The translations under genes and the position numbers were made by a program. Source: Streptomyces goshikiensis (lineage in GTDB: Bacteria > Actinomycetota > Actinomycetes > Streptomycetales > Streptomycetaceae). From it: a stretch of 64,000 nucleotides of DNA. Shown here one piece after another: positions 1-8,692 of the stretch; positions within the stretch are counted from its first letter, which is position 1, and each line of letters opens with the position of its first letter. The stretch spans positions 186,001 through 250,000 of the forward strand of contig NZ_BMVE01000008.1 in NCBI RefSeq assembly GCF_014650555.1. The letters run 5' to 3'. The notes under the pieces were generated by a model, which had not been told where the DNA came from, did not search any database, and saw only the letters and a list, made by a program, of their open reading frames with translations.

Positions 1-146
1 ACACCGACGCCCTGCGCGCCAACTGGCGCCGCGCGGCGGAGTGGACCCCGCGGATGCCCGCCGAACAGCGGGACCGCGAGTACAAGAACTGGCTCAAGGC
101 CGTCGAGCGGTCCATGGGCTGGATCGACGACGAAGACGCCAGCTGA
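1..146 (+). CDS. glpK: Glycerol kinase, C-terminal end (partial)
   Basis: This is the last 47 codons of a gene that begins outside the window, read in the frame ending at the TGA at 144-146. The tail runs W-R-R-A-A-E-W-T-P-R-M and closes with a W-L-K-A-V-E-R-S-M-G-W segment, which resembles the C-termini of actinobacterial glycerol kinases. Glycerol kinase phosphorylates glycerol to glycerol 3-phosphate with ATP. The next gene, 40 bp downstream on the same strand, is the glycerol-3-phosphate dehydrogenase, as in the Streptomyces gyl operon. The call rests mainly on that context because no catalytic motif lies in the window. Confidence 0.75.
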   Translation, partial: TDALRANWRRAAEWTPRMPAEQRDREYKNWLKAVERSMGWIDDEDAS

Positions 147-186
147 CCACACCAGCTGAGTCAATCGACGAGGAGCTAAGAGAGAT

Positions 187-1794
187 ATGAGCAGCCTGCA
201 GAGCGTTCCCGCACTGGGTACGCACCCGACCGCCGGTGCCAACGCGAGCCGATCCGAGACCCGCGAGCAGCTGGCGAAGGCCACGTACGACCTGCTGGTC
301 ATCGGCGGTGGAATCCTGGGCACCTCGGTGGCCTGGCACGCCGCGCAGTCGGGTCTGCGGGTTGCCATGGTGGACGCCGGCGACTTCGCCGGCGCCACCT
401 CCTCGGCCTCCTCCAAGCTCGTCCACGGCGGTCTGCGCTACCTGCAGACCGGCGCGGTCAAGCTGGTCGCGGAGAACCACCACGAGCGCCGGGTGCTGGC
501 CAAGGACGTGGCCCCGCACCTGGTCAACCCGCTCACCTTCTACCTGCCCGTCTACAAGGGCGGTCCGGTGGGCGCGGCCAAGCTGGGCGCGGGCGTCTTC
601 GCCTACTCCGCCCTCTCGGCCTTCGGCGACGGCATGGGCAAGGTCATATCCCCGGCCCGTGCCGTCGCCGACAACCCCGGTCTGAAGACGGACAACCTCA
701 AGGCCGTCGCGGTCTACTACGACCACCAGATGAACGACTCCCGCGTCGCCGTCATGACGGTCCGCGCGGCCGTCGAGTCGGGCGCGGTCGTCCTCAACCA
801 CGCCGAGGTCACCGGTCTGCGCACCACGCGGGGCCGGGTCAGCGGTGCCGAGCTCAAGGACCGCCTCGACGGCACCGAGTTCGGGATCGACGCGCGCGTC
901 GTGCTCAACGCCACCGGCCCGTGGGTGGACCACCTGCGGCGCATGGAAGACAAGCACTCGATGCCGTCGATCCGCCTGTCCAAGGGCGCGCACATCGTCA
1001 TGAAGCGCAAGTCGCCGTGGAAGGCCGCCATGGCCACCCCGATCGACAAGTACCGCATCACCTTCGCCCTCCCGTGGGAGGACCAGCTGCTGCTCGGCAC
1101 CACCGACGAGGTGTACGAGGGCGACCCGGCGGACGTGCGCGCCACCGAGGCCGACATCCAGCAGATCCTGGACGAGGCCGCCTTCTCGGTGAAGGACGCC
1201 GACCTGGACCGCTCGCTGATGACGTACGCCTTCGCCGGCCTGCGGGTGCTGCCCGGCGGCCCCGGCGGCGTCGAGAAGGCCAAGCGCGAGACGGTCGTCT
1301 CCGAGGGCGCCGGCGGCATGCTGTCGGTGGCCGGCGGCAAGTGGACGACGTACCGCCACATCGGCCGCGTGGTCATGGACAAGCTGGCCAAGCTCCCCGG
1401 CAGCCCGCTGACCGAGGACATGGAGCCGGTGAAGTCCCTCGTGCGCCGGATCGCGCTGCCCGGTGTCGCCAACCCGAACGCCGTGGCCCACCGCCTGCTG
1501 GTGGACCGCGAGCCGGGCTCCCGGATGGACCCGCTGACCGCCCGTCACCTGGCCTCCCACTACGGCTCGCTGGCCTTCGACATCGCGCGCCTCGCGAACG
1601 AGGACCCGGCGCTGGCCGAGCGGATCCACCCGGACGGTCCCGAGATCTGGGCGCAGGTCGCCTACGCCCGTGACAACGAGTGGGCCGAGACGGTCGACGA
1701 CGTGCTGCGCCGCCGTACGACGGTGACGATCCGGGGCCTGGACGACGCCGATGTGCGCGGCCGGGTCGAGAAGATGCTGGGCGACAAGGCATAG
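187..1794 (+). CDS. glpD: Aerobic glycerol-3-phosphate dehydrogenase GlpD
   Basis: This 535-aa FAD enzyme oxidises sn-glycerol 3-phosphate to dihydroxyacetone phosphate and passes electrons to the quinone pool at the membrane. An ADP-binding fold starts near residue 36 with the dinucleotide motif GGGILG (40-45), followed by the family segment with SSKLVHGGLRYL. The DAO-type FAD domain runs to about residue 400 and a helical C-terminal domain follows to the end. About 30 residues precede the FAD motif, a short extension typical of actinobacterial GlpD. The ATG at 187 has AGGAG about 11 nt upstream. It follows glpK by 40 bp and is the last gene of the glycerol operon, ending at a strong terminator. 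Confidence 0.96.
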   Translation: MSSLQSVPALGTHPTAGANASRSETREQLAKATYDLLVIGGGILGTSVAWHAAQSGLRVAMVDAGDFAGATSSASSKLVHGGLRYLQTGAVKLVAENHHERRVLAKDVAPHLVNPLTFYLPVYKGGPVGAAKLGAGVFAYSALSAFGDGMGKVISPARAVADNPGLKTDNLKAVAVYYDHQMNDSRVAVMTVRAAVESGAVVLNHAEVTGLRTTRGRVSGAELKDRLDGTEFGIDARVVLNATGPWVDHLRRMEDKHSMPSIRLSKGAHIVMKRKSPWKAAMATPIDKYRITFALPWEDQLLLGTTDEVYEGDPADVRATEADIQQILDEAAFSVKDADLDRSLMTYAFAGLRVLPGGPGGVEKAKRETVVSEGAGGMLSVAGGKWTTYRHIGRVVMDKLAKLPGSPLTEDMEPVKSLVRRIALPGVANPNAVAHRLLVDREPGSRMDPLTARHLASHYGSLAFDIARLANEDPALAERIHPDGPEIWAQVAYARDNEWAETVDDVLRRRTTVTIRGLDDADVRGRVEKMLGDKA

Positions 1795-1812
1795 CTCTCA
1801 CGCAGGTGGGGA

Positions 1813-1844
1813 AGAGGGGCGGTTCCGAGGGGAACCGCCCCTCT
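1813..1844 (+). terminator. Terminator of the glycerol operon
   Basis: Two 14-nt arms, 1813-1826 and 1831-1844, are perfectly complementary (AGAGGGGCGGTTCC and its reverse complement) with a 4-nt GAGG loop. It starts 19 bp after the glpD stop. There is no long U-tract, as is usual in Streptomyces. Confidence 0.85.
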
Positions 1845-1921
1845 GTCGTGGGCTGTGGCTGGTGTCGTCCCAAGGCTTAGGCTGACCCACGTACACAAGG
1901 GAACTTCGGAAGGAGACCTGG

Positions 1922-2917
1922 GTGATCGAGCTTGAGGGCGTGCCCGAGCTGATCGACCCGGTCATGGTGGCCGCGTTCGAGGGCTGGAACGACGCGGGTG
2001 ACGCGGCCTCCGGTGCGGTCGCGCACCTGGACCGGGAGTGGAAGGGCGAGGTCTTCGCGGCTCTGGACGCCGAGGACTACTACGATTTCCAGGTCAACCG
2101 GCCGACGGTGTGGCTGGACAACGGGGTACGGAAGATCACCTGGCCGACGACCCGGCTGTCGGTGGTGCGCATCGGCGGGGCCAAGCCGCGTGACCTGGTG
2201 CTGGTGCGGGGCATCGAACCCTCCATGCGCTGGCGGTCGTTCTGCAACGAGCTCCTCGGGTTCGCGCACGAGCTGGGCGTGGAGATGGTGGTCATCCTGG
2301 GCGCGCTGCTCGGGGACACCCCGCACACGCGTCCGGTTCCGGTGAGCGGGGTGACCTCGGACGCGGATCTGGCGCGGACGATGGACCTGGAGGAGACCCG
2401 CTACGAGGGGCCCACGGGCATCGTGGGGGTGCTCCAGGAGGCCTGTACGCACGCGGGGGTTCCGGCGGTGTCGCTGTGGGCGGCGGTGCCGCACTACGTG
2501 TCGCAGCCGCCGAACCCGAAGGCGACGCTGGCGCTGCTGAACCGGCTGGAGGACCTGATCGACATCCGGATCCCGCTGGGCGAACTCCCGGAGGACGCGC
2601 GGGCGTGGCAGGTGGGCGTCGACCAACTGGCCGCCGAGGACAGCGAGGTGGCGGAGTACGTCCAGACGCTGGAGGAGGCGCGGGACACCGCGGATCTGCC
2701 GGAGGCCTCGGGCGACGCGATCGCCCGGGAGTTCGAGCGGTACCTGCGGCGCCGGGACCCGGCCGGGCCGTCCTCGACGGAGCCGGGTGACGGTTCGTAC
2801 CTGCGCGACACCTCGGGGGGCCTGCCCCGGCCCCCGAAGCGCCGGCCGGACCCCGAACCGGGGCCGTCGGGCGAGAGCCCGGAGCCGGACGAGCCGGACA
2901 CCCCGCCGGAGTCCTGA
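1922..2917 (+). CDS. PAC2 family protein
   Basis: A 331-aa cytoplasmic protein of the PAC2 (proteasome assembly chaperone 2-like) family. It opens with the characteristic segment in which V-A-A-F-E-G-W-N-D-A-G-D-A-A (about residues 18-31) is visible, and keeps the mid-domain segments ILGALLGDTPHTRPVPV and LWAAVPHYVS. The last 55 or so residues are Pro/Asp/Ser-rich and probably disordered. The start is GTG at 1922 with GGAGA about 8 nt upstream. In actinobacteria a PAC2 gene commonly lies near mshC, as here, where the two genes converge. The molecular role is not established; a link to the actinobacterial proteasome is only inferred from the family name. Confidence 0.9.
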   Translation: MIELEGVPELIDPVMVAAFEGWNDAGDAASGAVAHLDREWKGEVFAALDAEDYYDFQVNRPTVWLDNGVRKITWPTTRLSVVRIGGAKPRDLVLVRGIEPSMRWRSFCNELLGFAHELGVEMVVILGALLGDTPHTRPVPVSGVTSDADLARTMDLEETRYEGPTGIVGVLQEACTHAGVPAVSLWAAVPHYVSQPPNPKATLALLNRLEDLIDIRIPLGELPEDARAWQVGVDQLAAEDSEVAEYVQTLEEARDTADLPEASGDAIAREFERYLRRRDPAGPSSTEPGDGSYLRDTSGGLPRPPKRRPDPEPGPSGESPEPDEPDTPPES

Positions 2918-2971
2918 CGGGGCGTGGTCTCTCGCCGTCCCGTGGGGCTGCGCCCCGCACCCGGAGGCGCG

Positions 2972-3009
2972 AACGCCGGCGGGGCTGATCTCTCAGCCCC
3001 GCCGGCGTT
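2972..3009. terminator. Bidirectional terminator between PAC2 gene and mshC
   Basis: A perfect 17-bp inverted repeat (2972-2988 and 2993-3009, arm AACGCCGGCGGGGCTGA) with a TCTC loop sits between the two convergent genes. It ends in TT on the + side and, read on the - strand, also ends in TT, so it can serve both genes. Confidence 0.85.
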
Positions 3010-3060
3010 TCAGGCCCGGAGGTCCGGGGGCAACGCCCCCGGAACACGGCCCGCGGGCGG

Positions 3061-4290
3061 CTACAGGGCCACACCCAGCAGGGCGTCAACGGCGCGCGAG
3101 ACCAGGCCGGGGGCCGACTCGTCATCGCCGTCCGAGGCGTTCTGGGCGTCCACCCAGCGGTCCACGGCGGCCAGCGCCCCGGGCGCGTCCAGATCGTTGG
3201 CCAGCGCCTCGCGGATCTCCTCGACGAGGGCGTCCGCCGGGAGGCCGTCCGGGCGGGACACGGCCGCGCGCCAGCGCTCCAGCCGGGCCACGGCCTCGGC
3301 GAGGACCTCGTCGGTCCACTCCCAGTCGGCGCGGTAGTGGTGCGAGAGCAGCGCGAGCCGGATCGCGGCCGGGTCGACGCCCGCCCGCCGCAGCGCCGAG
3401 ACGAAGACCAGGTTGCCCTTCGACTTCGACATCTTCTCGCCGTGCAGCGCGACCATGCCCGCGTGGACGTACGCCTTGGCCATCGGGAACTCGCCCGTCA
3501 GGACCTGTGCGTGCGAGGCGCCCATCTCGTGGTGCGGGAACGCCAGGTCGGATCCGCCGCCCTGGATGTCGAAGCCCATGCCGAGGTGGTCCAGGGCGAT
3601 GGCGACGCACTCGATGTGCCAGCCGGGCCGGCCGCGGCCCAGCGATGCGCCGTCCCAGCTCGGCTCGCCCGGGCGGGCGGCCATCCACAGCATCGGGTCG
3701 AGGGGGTTCTTCTTCCCGGCCCGGTCGGGGTCGCCGCCCCGCTCCGCGGAGAGCAGCCGCATCGCCTGCGCGTCCAGGTGGGAGACCTGGCCGAAGTTCG
3801 GGTCGGATTCGACGGAGAAGTAGATGTCGCCGTCCAGCTCGTACGCCGCGCCGGCGTCGCGCAGCCGCTCCACCAGCGGCACGATGCCCGGTATGGCCTC
3901 GACGGCGCCGATGTAGTGCTGCGGCGGCAGCATCCGCAGGGCGGTCATGTCCTCGCGGAACAGGGAGGTCTCGCGCTCGGCGAGCTCGGTCCAGTCCTGG
4001 CCGTCGCGCAGCGCCCGCTCAAGGAGCGGGTCGTCGACGTCCGTGACGTTCTGGACGTAGTGGACCTGCCGCTTGGTGTCGAGCCACACGCGCTGCACGA
4101 GGTCGAACGCGTTGTAGGTCGCCGCGTGACCGATGTGGGTCGCGTCGTACGGGGTGATGCCGCAGACGTAGATACGGGCGACGGGACCGGGGGCGAGGGT
4201 GATCGTCCCCTGGGTCGCGGTGTCGTGGATCTTGAGGTCGCGGCCCTTGCCAGGAAGGGCGGGGACCTCGGAAGCGGGCCAGGCATGCAT
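3061..4290 (-). CDS. mshC: Cysteine:1D-myo-inosityl 2-amino-2-deoxy-alpha-D-glucopyranoside ligase MshC
   Basis: This 409-aa enzyme ligates cysteine to GlcN-Ins using ATP, the penultimate step of mycothiol synthesis. It is a class I aminoacyl-tRNA-synthetase relative derived from CysS. Visible hallmarks are Y-V-C-G with the zinc-ligand Cys43, HIGH at 52-55, the zinc-site segments GWHIEC (223-228) and FPHHE (251-255), and KMSKS at 286-290. Its length fits MshC and is shorter than true CysRS, and it lacks the CysRS anticodon-binding extension. The ATG start gives the conserved N-terminus MHAWPA. It lies downstream of the kinase-like/DUF3090/phosphatase genes on the same strand, an arrangement also known near mycobacterial mshC. 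Confidence 0.97.
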   Translation of the reverse strand: MHAWPASEVPALPGKGRDLKIHDTATQGTITLAPGPVARIYVCGITPYDATHIGHAATYNAFDLVQRVWLDTKRQVHYVQNVTDVDDPLLERALRDGQDWTELAERETSLFREDMTALRMLPPQHYIGAVEAIPGIVPLVERLRDAGAAYELDGDIYFSVESDPNFGQVSHLDAQAMRLLSAERGGDPDRAGKKNPLDPMLWMAARPGEPSWDGASLGRGRPGWHIECVAIALDHLGMGFDIQGGGSDLAFPHHEMGASHAQVLTGEFPMAKAYVHAGMVALHGEKMSKSKGNLVFVSALRRAGVDPAAIRLALLSHHYRADWEWTDEVLAEAVARLERWRAAVSRPDGLPADALVEEIREALANDLDAPGALAAVDRWVDAQNASDGDDESAPGLVSRAVDALLGVAL

Positions 4291-4400
4291 GTGTCGAGCC
4301 TAACCGGACGGGTGTTCCTAAAACGAACCGGACCTGCGCTGTTGGCGTGATGCAATGCCTTGCGGTCCTGCCGGTTCTGTGCCTGTGGCGCCCGGCCGGT

Positions 4401-5204
4401 TCAGACCGGCGGCCAGGGAATGGCGGGCCACTGACCGGAGGGCCGCGGGTGCACTCCCGTGCGCAGCAGCTGTGCCACCCGGCCCCGTACGGCGGCCAGC
4501 TCGACGGGGGTGATCAGTTCGGCCAGCCGGGTGGCGAGGGGCTCCCCGTCGGCCAGCCGGGCGTCCAGCGAGGCCAGCACCTCGCGGGCCTCGTCGGTCA
4601 GCGGCTCCCCCGCCCACCCCCACAGGAGGGTGCGCAGCTTGTCCTCGGTGTGGAAGGTCACTCCGTGGTCGATGGCGTAGAGGCGTCCGTCGGGCGCGGG
4701 CAGCAGGTGGCCGCCCTTGCGGTCGCCGTTGTTGATCACCGCGTCGAGGACGGCGAGCCGGCGCAGCCGGGGGTCGTCGGCGTGGACGAGGAGGGCGGTG
4801 CGGCCCTCGCCGACCTCGGCGAAGGCGACCGGCTTCCAGCCGTCGTCCGCCTCCTCGCCCTCGACGAGCGCGAGGAGTCCGTCCTCGGGGGTCTCGCCCG
4901 CCTCGATCCAGTGCTGGACCATGCCCTCGCCGTACGGGCCGTCGCGCAGCACGGTGGCGGGGACCAGGCCCCATCCGGTGGCCTCGGAGACGAGGTAGGC
5001 GGCGCGCTCGCGCTGGGCGAGGTTGCCGTCGGGGAAGTCCCAGAGCGGCCGCTCGCCCTTGACCGGCTTGTAGACGCAGTCGGCGCTGACGCCCTCGTAC
5101 GTGACACTGCACAGCAGTACCGCGTTGGACGCCTCGCGGATGCGTCCGCGTACGGTGAGCTCACCTCGGGTGAGCAGCTCCTCGATCGGGGTCACGGGGC
5201 TCAC
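4401..5204 (-). CDS. SCO1664-family protein with PI3/4-kinase-like signatures
   Basis: A 267-aa protein conserved in actinobacteria beside DUF3090. The order of visible motifs is kinase-like: a candidate ATP-binding lysine in V-Y-K-P (about residue 40), a catalytic-loop-like N-N-G-D-R-K-G-G-H (about 170), and a metal-binding-like I-D-H-G (about 190). This arrangement recalls PI3/4-kinase-like and HipA-like folds. The GTG start at 5204 overlaps the DUF3090 stop by 4 bp (GTGA), so translation is probably coupled. The substrate is unknown. The mycothiol neighbour mshC is 110 bp downstream on the same strand, but a functional link is inference only. Confidence 0.8.
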   Translation of the reverse strand: MSPVTPIEELLTRGELTVRGRIREASNAVLLCSVTYEGVSADCVYKPVKGERPLWDFPDGNLAQRERAAYLVSEATGWGLVPATVLRDGPYGEGMVQHWIEAGETPEDGLLALVEGEEADDGWKPVAFAEVGEGRTALLVHADDPRLRRLAVLDAVINNGDRKGGHLLPAPDGRLYAIDHGVTFHTEDKLRTLLWGWAGEPLTDEAREVLASLDARLADGEPLATRLAELITPVELAAVRGRVAQLLRTGVHPRPSGQWPAIPWPPV

Positions 5205-5791
5205 GCCTGGCGCCGGTACCCGTTCTGGCGCGGACACACGTGCCCCTCGGGGTCCAGCGGGAGGCTGCACAGCGGGCACGGCGGCCGGCCGGCGTTGACC
5301 ACGTCCAGGGCCCGCTTGGCGAAGGCGCGGGCCTGGGCGCCGGAGAGGCGCACCCGCAGCATCGGCGGGCCGTTCTCCTCGTCCTGGAGCAGCCGCTCCT
5401 CGGCCTCGGCGAGGTCCTTCTCCGATTCGGCGTCGACCTCGACGAGGGCCTGTGCCTCGACGATCATCCGCTGTTCCTCGCCGTCCCAGGCGAGGGCCAT
5501 GGTGCCGACGCGGAACTCCTCCTCGACGGGCACGTCGAGCGGCGCGGTGTCGGCGGCCTCGGTGGAGGCCAGCGCGGGCACCGGGGCGTTGCCGCCGGTC
5601 CGCCGCACGACCTCGTCCAGCAGCTCGTCCATCCGCTCGGCCAGCGCCGCCACCTGGGTCTTCTCCAGGGAGACGCTGGTGACCCGGGGGCCCGAGGACG
5701 CCTGCAGGAAGAACGTACGGCGCCCCGGCAGACCGACCGTACCGGCCACGAAGCGGTCCGGCGGGTCGTAGAGGAACACCTGACGGGGCAC
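5201..5791 (-). CDS. DUF3090 family protein
   Basis: A 196-aa protein starting at a GTG that gives the conserved N-terminus MPRQVFLYDPPDRFVAGTVG. The body is an alpha/beta domain. The C-terminus carries a compact metal-binding-like cluster, C-P-L-C followed nine residues later by H-x-C (P-x-G-H-V-C), which could hold one zinc. DUF3090 proteins are actinobacterial, with no assigned activity, and are regularly found between a histidine phosphatase gene and the SCO1664-type gene, exactly as here. It overlaps the downstream gene by 4 bp and begins 77 bp after the phosphatase, so the three are likely co-transcribed. Confidence 0.88.
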   Translation of the reverse strand: MPRQVFLYDPPDRFVAGTVGLPGRRTFFLQASSGPRVTSVSLEKTQVAALAERMDELLDEVVRRTGGNAPVPALASTEAADTAPLDVPVEEEFRVGTMALAWDGEEQRMIVEAQALVEVDAESEKDLAEAEERLLQDEENGPPMLRVRLSGAQARAFAKRALDVVNAGRPPCPLCSLPLDPEGHVCPRQNGYRRQA

Positions 5792-5868
5792 GTCCAGTCT
5801 CCAAGTCTCGGCGGCGAGGGCGGGGCTGCGCACTTGCGTGGGCCCGTCCACCCTACTGCGCCGTTCGA

Positions 5869-6591
5869 TCACACCGCGCCCGCACCGCCTCCCACGACCG
5901 CGATCCCCCCGTCTTCGGCGGCTTTGTCGGCGGCCGGACCGGCGGCGGGCGGCTCGTCGCGGGGTACGAAGCCGGCGAAGTCCCCGGTGTCGCCGAGGCG
6001 GAGCACGAACGGGCGGCTGGGCGTGTAGCGGATCACGGTCACCGAGCAGGGGTCGACGTGGATCCGCTGGAAGAGGTCCAGGTGCATGCCCAGGGCGTCC
6101 GCGACAAGGGACTTGATGATGTCCCCGTGCGAGCACATCAGGAAGAGCGCGTCGGCGCCGTGCTCCTCCTCGATCCGCGCGTTCCACTCCCGTACGGAGT
6201 CGACCGCGCGGGCCTGCATGGCGCGCATGGACTCGCCACCGGGGAAGGCGGCGGCCGACGGGTGCTGCTGGACGATCTTCATCAGCGGTTCGTCGGAGAG
6301 CTCGGAGAGTTTGCGGCCCGACCACTCGCCGTAGTGGCATTCCCCGATGCGCTCGTCCGTGTGCAGCTCCAGTCCGGGGCGGGCGGCGAGCAGCGGCGCG
6401 AGGGTCTCCCCGCAGCGCTGGAGGGGGCTGGTGACGGCGGCGGCGAGCGGTACCCCGGCGAGCCGGTCGGGCAGCGCCGCGGCCTGCTCGGCGCCGCGCT
6501 CGTCGAGCGCCACTCCCGGGGTCCATCCGGCGAGCAGCCCTGCGGTGTTGGCGGTGGACCGCCCGTGTCGTACGAGGATCAGCGTGGCCAT
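5869..6591 (-). CDS. Histidine phosphatase superfamily protein (MSMEG_4193 type)
   Basis: A 240-aa phosphoglycerate-mutase-like hydrolase that works through a phosphohistidine. R-H-G at residues 8-10 contains the nucleophilic His9, and the second catalytic histidine is in the segment M-C-S-H-G-D. Glu in the segment after E-R-I-G-E-C-H-Y-G-E-W is the likely proton donor region. The C-terminal 30 residues are Pro/Ala-rich and probably disordered. It is the first gene of the block leading to DUF3090, the SCO1664-type protein and mshC. The substrate is unknown. The opposite-strand corA starts 63 bp away, so the intergenic segment is a divergent promoter. Confidence 0.9.
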   Translation of the reverse strand: MATLILVRHGRSTANTAGLLAGWTPGVALDERGAEQAAALPDRLAGVPLAAAVTSPLQRCGETLAPLLAARPGLELHTDERIGECHYGEWSGRKLSELSDEPLMKIVQQHPSAAAFPGGESMRAMQARAVDSVREWNARIEEEHGADALFLMCSHGDIIKSLVADALGMHLDLFQRIHVDPCSVTVIRYTPSRPFVLRLGDTGDFAGFVPRDEPPAAGPAADKAAEDGGIAVVGGGAGAV

Positions 6592-6653
6592 GGATCCACC
6601 CTAAGCGGTGGCACGGGTGTGCGGGTGGGCCCGGGGCAGGGAACAATGCCCAG

Positions 6654-7637
6654 GTGATTGTGGACTGCGCGATGTACCGGGACGGCCGTCGCTCGAACGC
6701 TCCCGAGGATTTCTCGGACGCCCTGGACGAGGCGCGGGCGACGGGCGACGCCTTCCTCTGGATCGGCATGCACGAGCCGACGGAGAAGGAATTCGAGCAC
6801 GTCAGCCAGGAGTTCGGACTGCACCCGCTGGCGGTGGAGGACGCGCTGACCGCGCACCAGCGCCCGAAGCTGGAGGTCTACGACGACTCCCTCTTCGTCG
6901 TGCTCAAGCCCGTGTCCTACGACGAGGACCGGGACACGGTGACCGCCGGCGAGCTGATGGTGTTCATCGGGGACTCCTTCGTGGTCACGGTCCGGCACGG
7001 CGAGGGGGCCGCGCTGAGCGCCGTACGCCGGCGCCTGGAGCACGAGCCGAACGTGCTGCGGCACGGGCCGACGGCGGTGCTGTACGCGGTGTCGGACGCG
7101 GTGGTGGACCACTACATCGACGTCGCCGCCGAGCTCCAGGCGGATCTGGAGGAGCTGGAGGCGGAGGTCTTCGCCCCGAACGCCGCCGACACCAAGAACA
7201 CCGCCGCGCGGATCTACGCCTTCAAGCGGCAGGTGCTGGAGTTCCGGCGCGCCACGACCCCGCTGCTGCTGCCGATGGACCGGCTGGCCTTCGGGAACGT
7301 GCCGTTCGTGCACGACCACGCGAGGCCGTTCTTCCGGGACGTGGCCGACCACCTGACCAAGGCGAACGAGTACATCGAGGGCCTGGACCGGCTGCTGTCG
7401 GACGCGCTGGCCGCGCACCTGGCGCAGATGGGGGTCCGGCAGAACGACGACATGCGCAAGATCTCGGCGTGGGCGGCGATGGCGGCCGTGCCGACGATGG
7501 TCGCGGGGATCTACGGGATGAACTTCGACCACATGCCGGAGCTGCGGCAGGCGTGGGGCTACCCGGGCGTCATCCTGCTGATGGCGGGCGCGTGCCTCGG
7601 CCTGCACCGGATGTTCAAGAGCCGGGGCTGGCTGTAG
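6654..7637 (+). CDS. corA: CorA-family magnesium/cobalt transporter
   Basis: A 327-aa inner-membrane protein of the CorA/Mrs2/Alr1 family that takes up divalent cations as a homopentamer. About 265 residues form the cytoplasmic funnel, including the long helix region rich in A-E-L-Q-A-D-L-E-E-L-E. Two transmembrane helices follow, the first ending in the Y-G-M-N selectivity motif (about residue 284) and separated from the second by the loop D-H-M-P-E-L. The C-terminus is short and basic. The GTG at 6654 is used because the nearby ATG at 6646 is out of frame. It is divergent from the phosphatase gene. Confidence 0.95.
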   Translation: MIVDCAMYRDGRRSNAPEDFSDALDEARATGDAFLWIGMHEPTEKEFEHVSQEFGLHPLAVEDALTAHQRPKLEVYDDSLFVVLKPVSYDEDRDTVTAGELMVFIGDSFVVTVRHGEGAALSAVRRRLEHEPNVLRHGPTAVLYAVSDAVVDHYIDVAAELQADLEELEAEVFAPNAADTKNTAARIYAFKRQVLEFRRATTPLLLPMDRLAFGNVPFVHDHARPFFRDVADHLTKANEYIEGLDRLLSDALAAHLAQMGVRQNDDMRKISAWAAMAAVPTMVAGIYGMNFDHMPELRQAWGYPGVILLMAGACLGLHRMFKSRGWL

Positions 7638-7647
7638 CGCCGGCCGG

Positions 7648-8436
7648 TCAGGCGAATCCGGGCGCTGCCGTCGCCACGCCGCCGAGGGCGTCGCGCCGCT
7701 CGGGCATCCGCAGGTCGACCATGCGGTGCCAGCCGCTGAACCGCTCGTAGGCGTACATCCCGCGGATGCCGGCGGCGAGCAGGGCGGCCTTCGGCGCGGG
7801 CCAGCCCAGCAGCCGTCCCATGTGACGCATGACGGCGAGGCTGACGTCCCGGTAGATGCCGATCTCGGTGAGCGCGCTCTCGCGCAGCACCCGCTGGATC
7901 GTCCGGCCGTGTCCCTCGCGGGCGAGCCGCAGCAGCTCCTCGTGGCAGTACGCGAGGTGGTTGTCCTCGTCATCGCTGATCATGCGGATGGCGTTGCCGA
8001 GTTCCGGGTGGTCCCCGAAGCACCTGACCAGCATCTCCATCTGGTCGGCGGCCCGCTGTTCGGTGACCCGGCTGTGCGCGAGGTAGACGACGATGTCCCG
8101 CTCGGTCAGGGGTTCCTCGCGGCGCAGCTTGTCGTGCGCGAGGCCGATGCCGCGCCGCTCCAGCAGCATCGTGTAGTCGGTCTCGGGCGGCACCGGTACG
8201 GGTTCCAGGCCGCGCTTGCGGAGCAGGGCGTTGAAGATCCGGCCGTGCTTGTCCTCGTCGGCGCCGTGCCGGACGATCTTGGGCCCGAGTTCGCGCATGG
8301 CCGCCGGGACCAGCGCCGCGATCCGGCCGTTTTCCCAGCCGCCCTGGGACTCCCCGCTGGCGGCGATGGAGCAGAACAGCTGGAAGGCGTCGTCGTCGTC
8401 GACGATCTCCTGGAACAGGCTGCGGGCAGAGAGCAT
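7648..8436 (-). CDS. Ferritin-like domain protein
   Basis: A predicted all-helical protein of 262 aa with ferritin-like di-iron signatures. Two carboxylate/histidine motifs are visible, E-D-K-H-G-R-I-F in the first half and D-E-D-N-H-L-A-Y-C-H-E in the second, consistent with paired E-x-x-H helices. The start is uncertain: the ATG at 8436 gives M-L-S-A-R-S-L-F-Q-E-I, while an in-frame TTG lies 12 nt upstream. Neither has a convincing ribosome-binding site. It converges on corA with only 10 bp between stop codons. An iron-dependent oxidoreductase or storage role is possible but unproven. Confidence 0.75.
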   Translation of the reverse strand: MLSARSLFQEIVDDDDAFQLFCSIAASGESQGGWENGRIAALVPAAMRELGPKIVRHGADEDKHGRIFNALLRKRGLEPVPVPPETDYTMLLERRGIGLAHDKLRREEPLTERDIVVYLAHSRVTEQRAADQMEMLVRCFGDHPELGNAIRMISDDEDNHLAYCHEELLRLAREGHGRTIQRVLRESALTEIGIYRDVSLAVMRHMGRLLGWPAPKAALLAAGIRGMYAYERFSGWHRMVDLRMPERRDALGGVATAAPGFA

Positions 8437-8692
8437 GAACCGAGTCAAATGCTGATTTACCGGACGGGCAACCGATACGTCGCACTACTCGGCCGAATGA
8501 ACGAACCGAAGGGACGGCGCCGGAGGCGTAACCCTGCGGACGCCCCGGGCGTTGTTGGCTGTGACGGCCGTGGCGGGGAAGACCCCCGAGCCCCCACCAC
8601 GGCCGCAGAACCTCTCCTCGGACCGCCCCCTTGAGCCGCCTCGCGGCGGGGCCGGCCCCTGTGCCGCGCCGGCCCATATGCCTCGCGGGCCC

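Noticed and set aside
2292-4350. Long open frames antisense to or overlapping the PAC2 and mshC genes
   Set aside because: High GC content leaves opposite and alternate frames open. These have no family motifs or start signals, while the opposing genes have complete catalytic signatures.
6646-6653. ATG at 6646 as the start of corA
   Set aside because: It is not in frame with the CorA coding sequence; the GTG at 6654 is.
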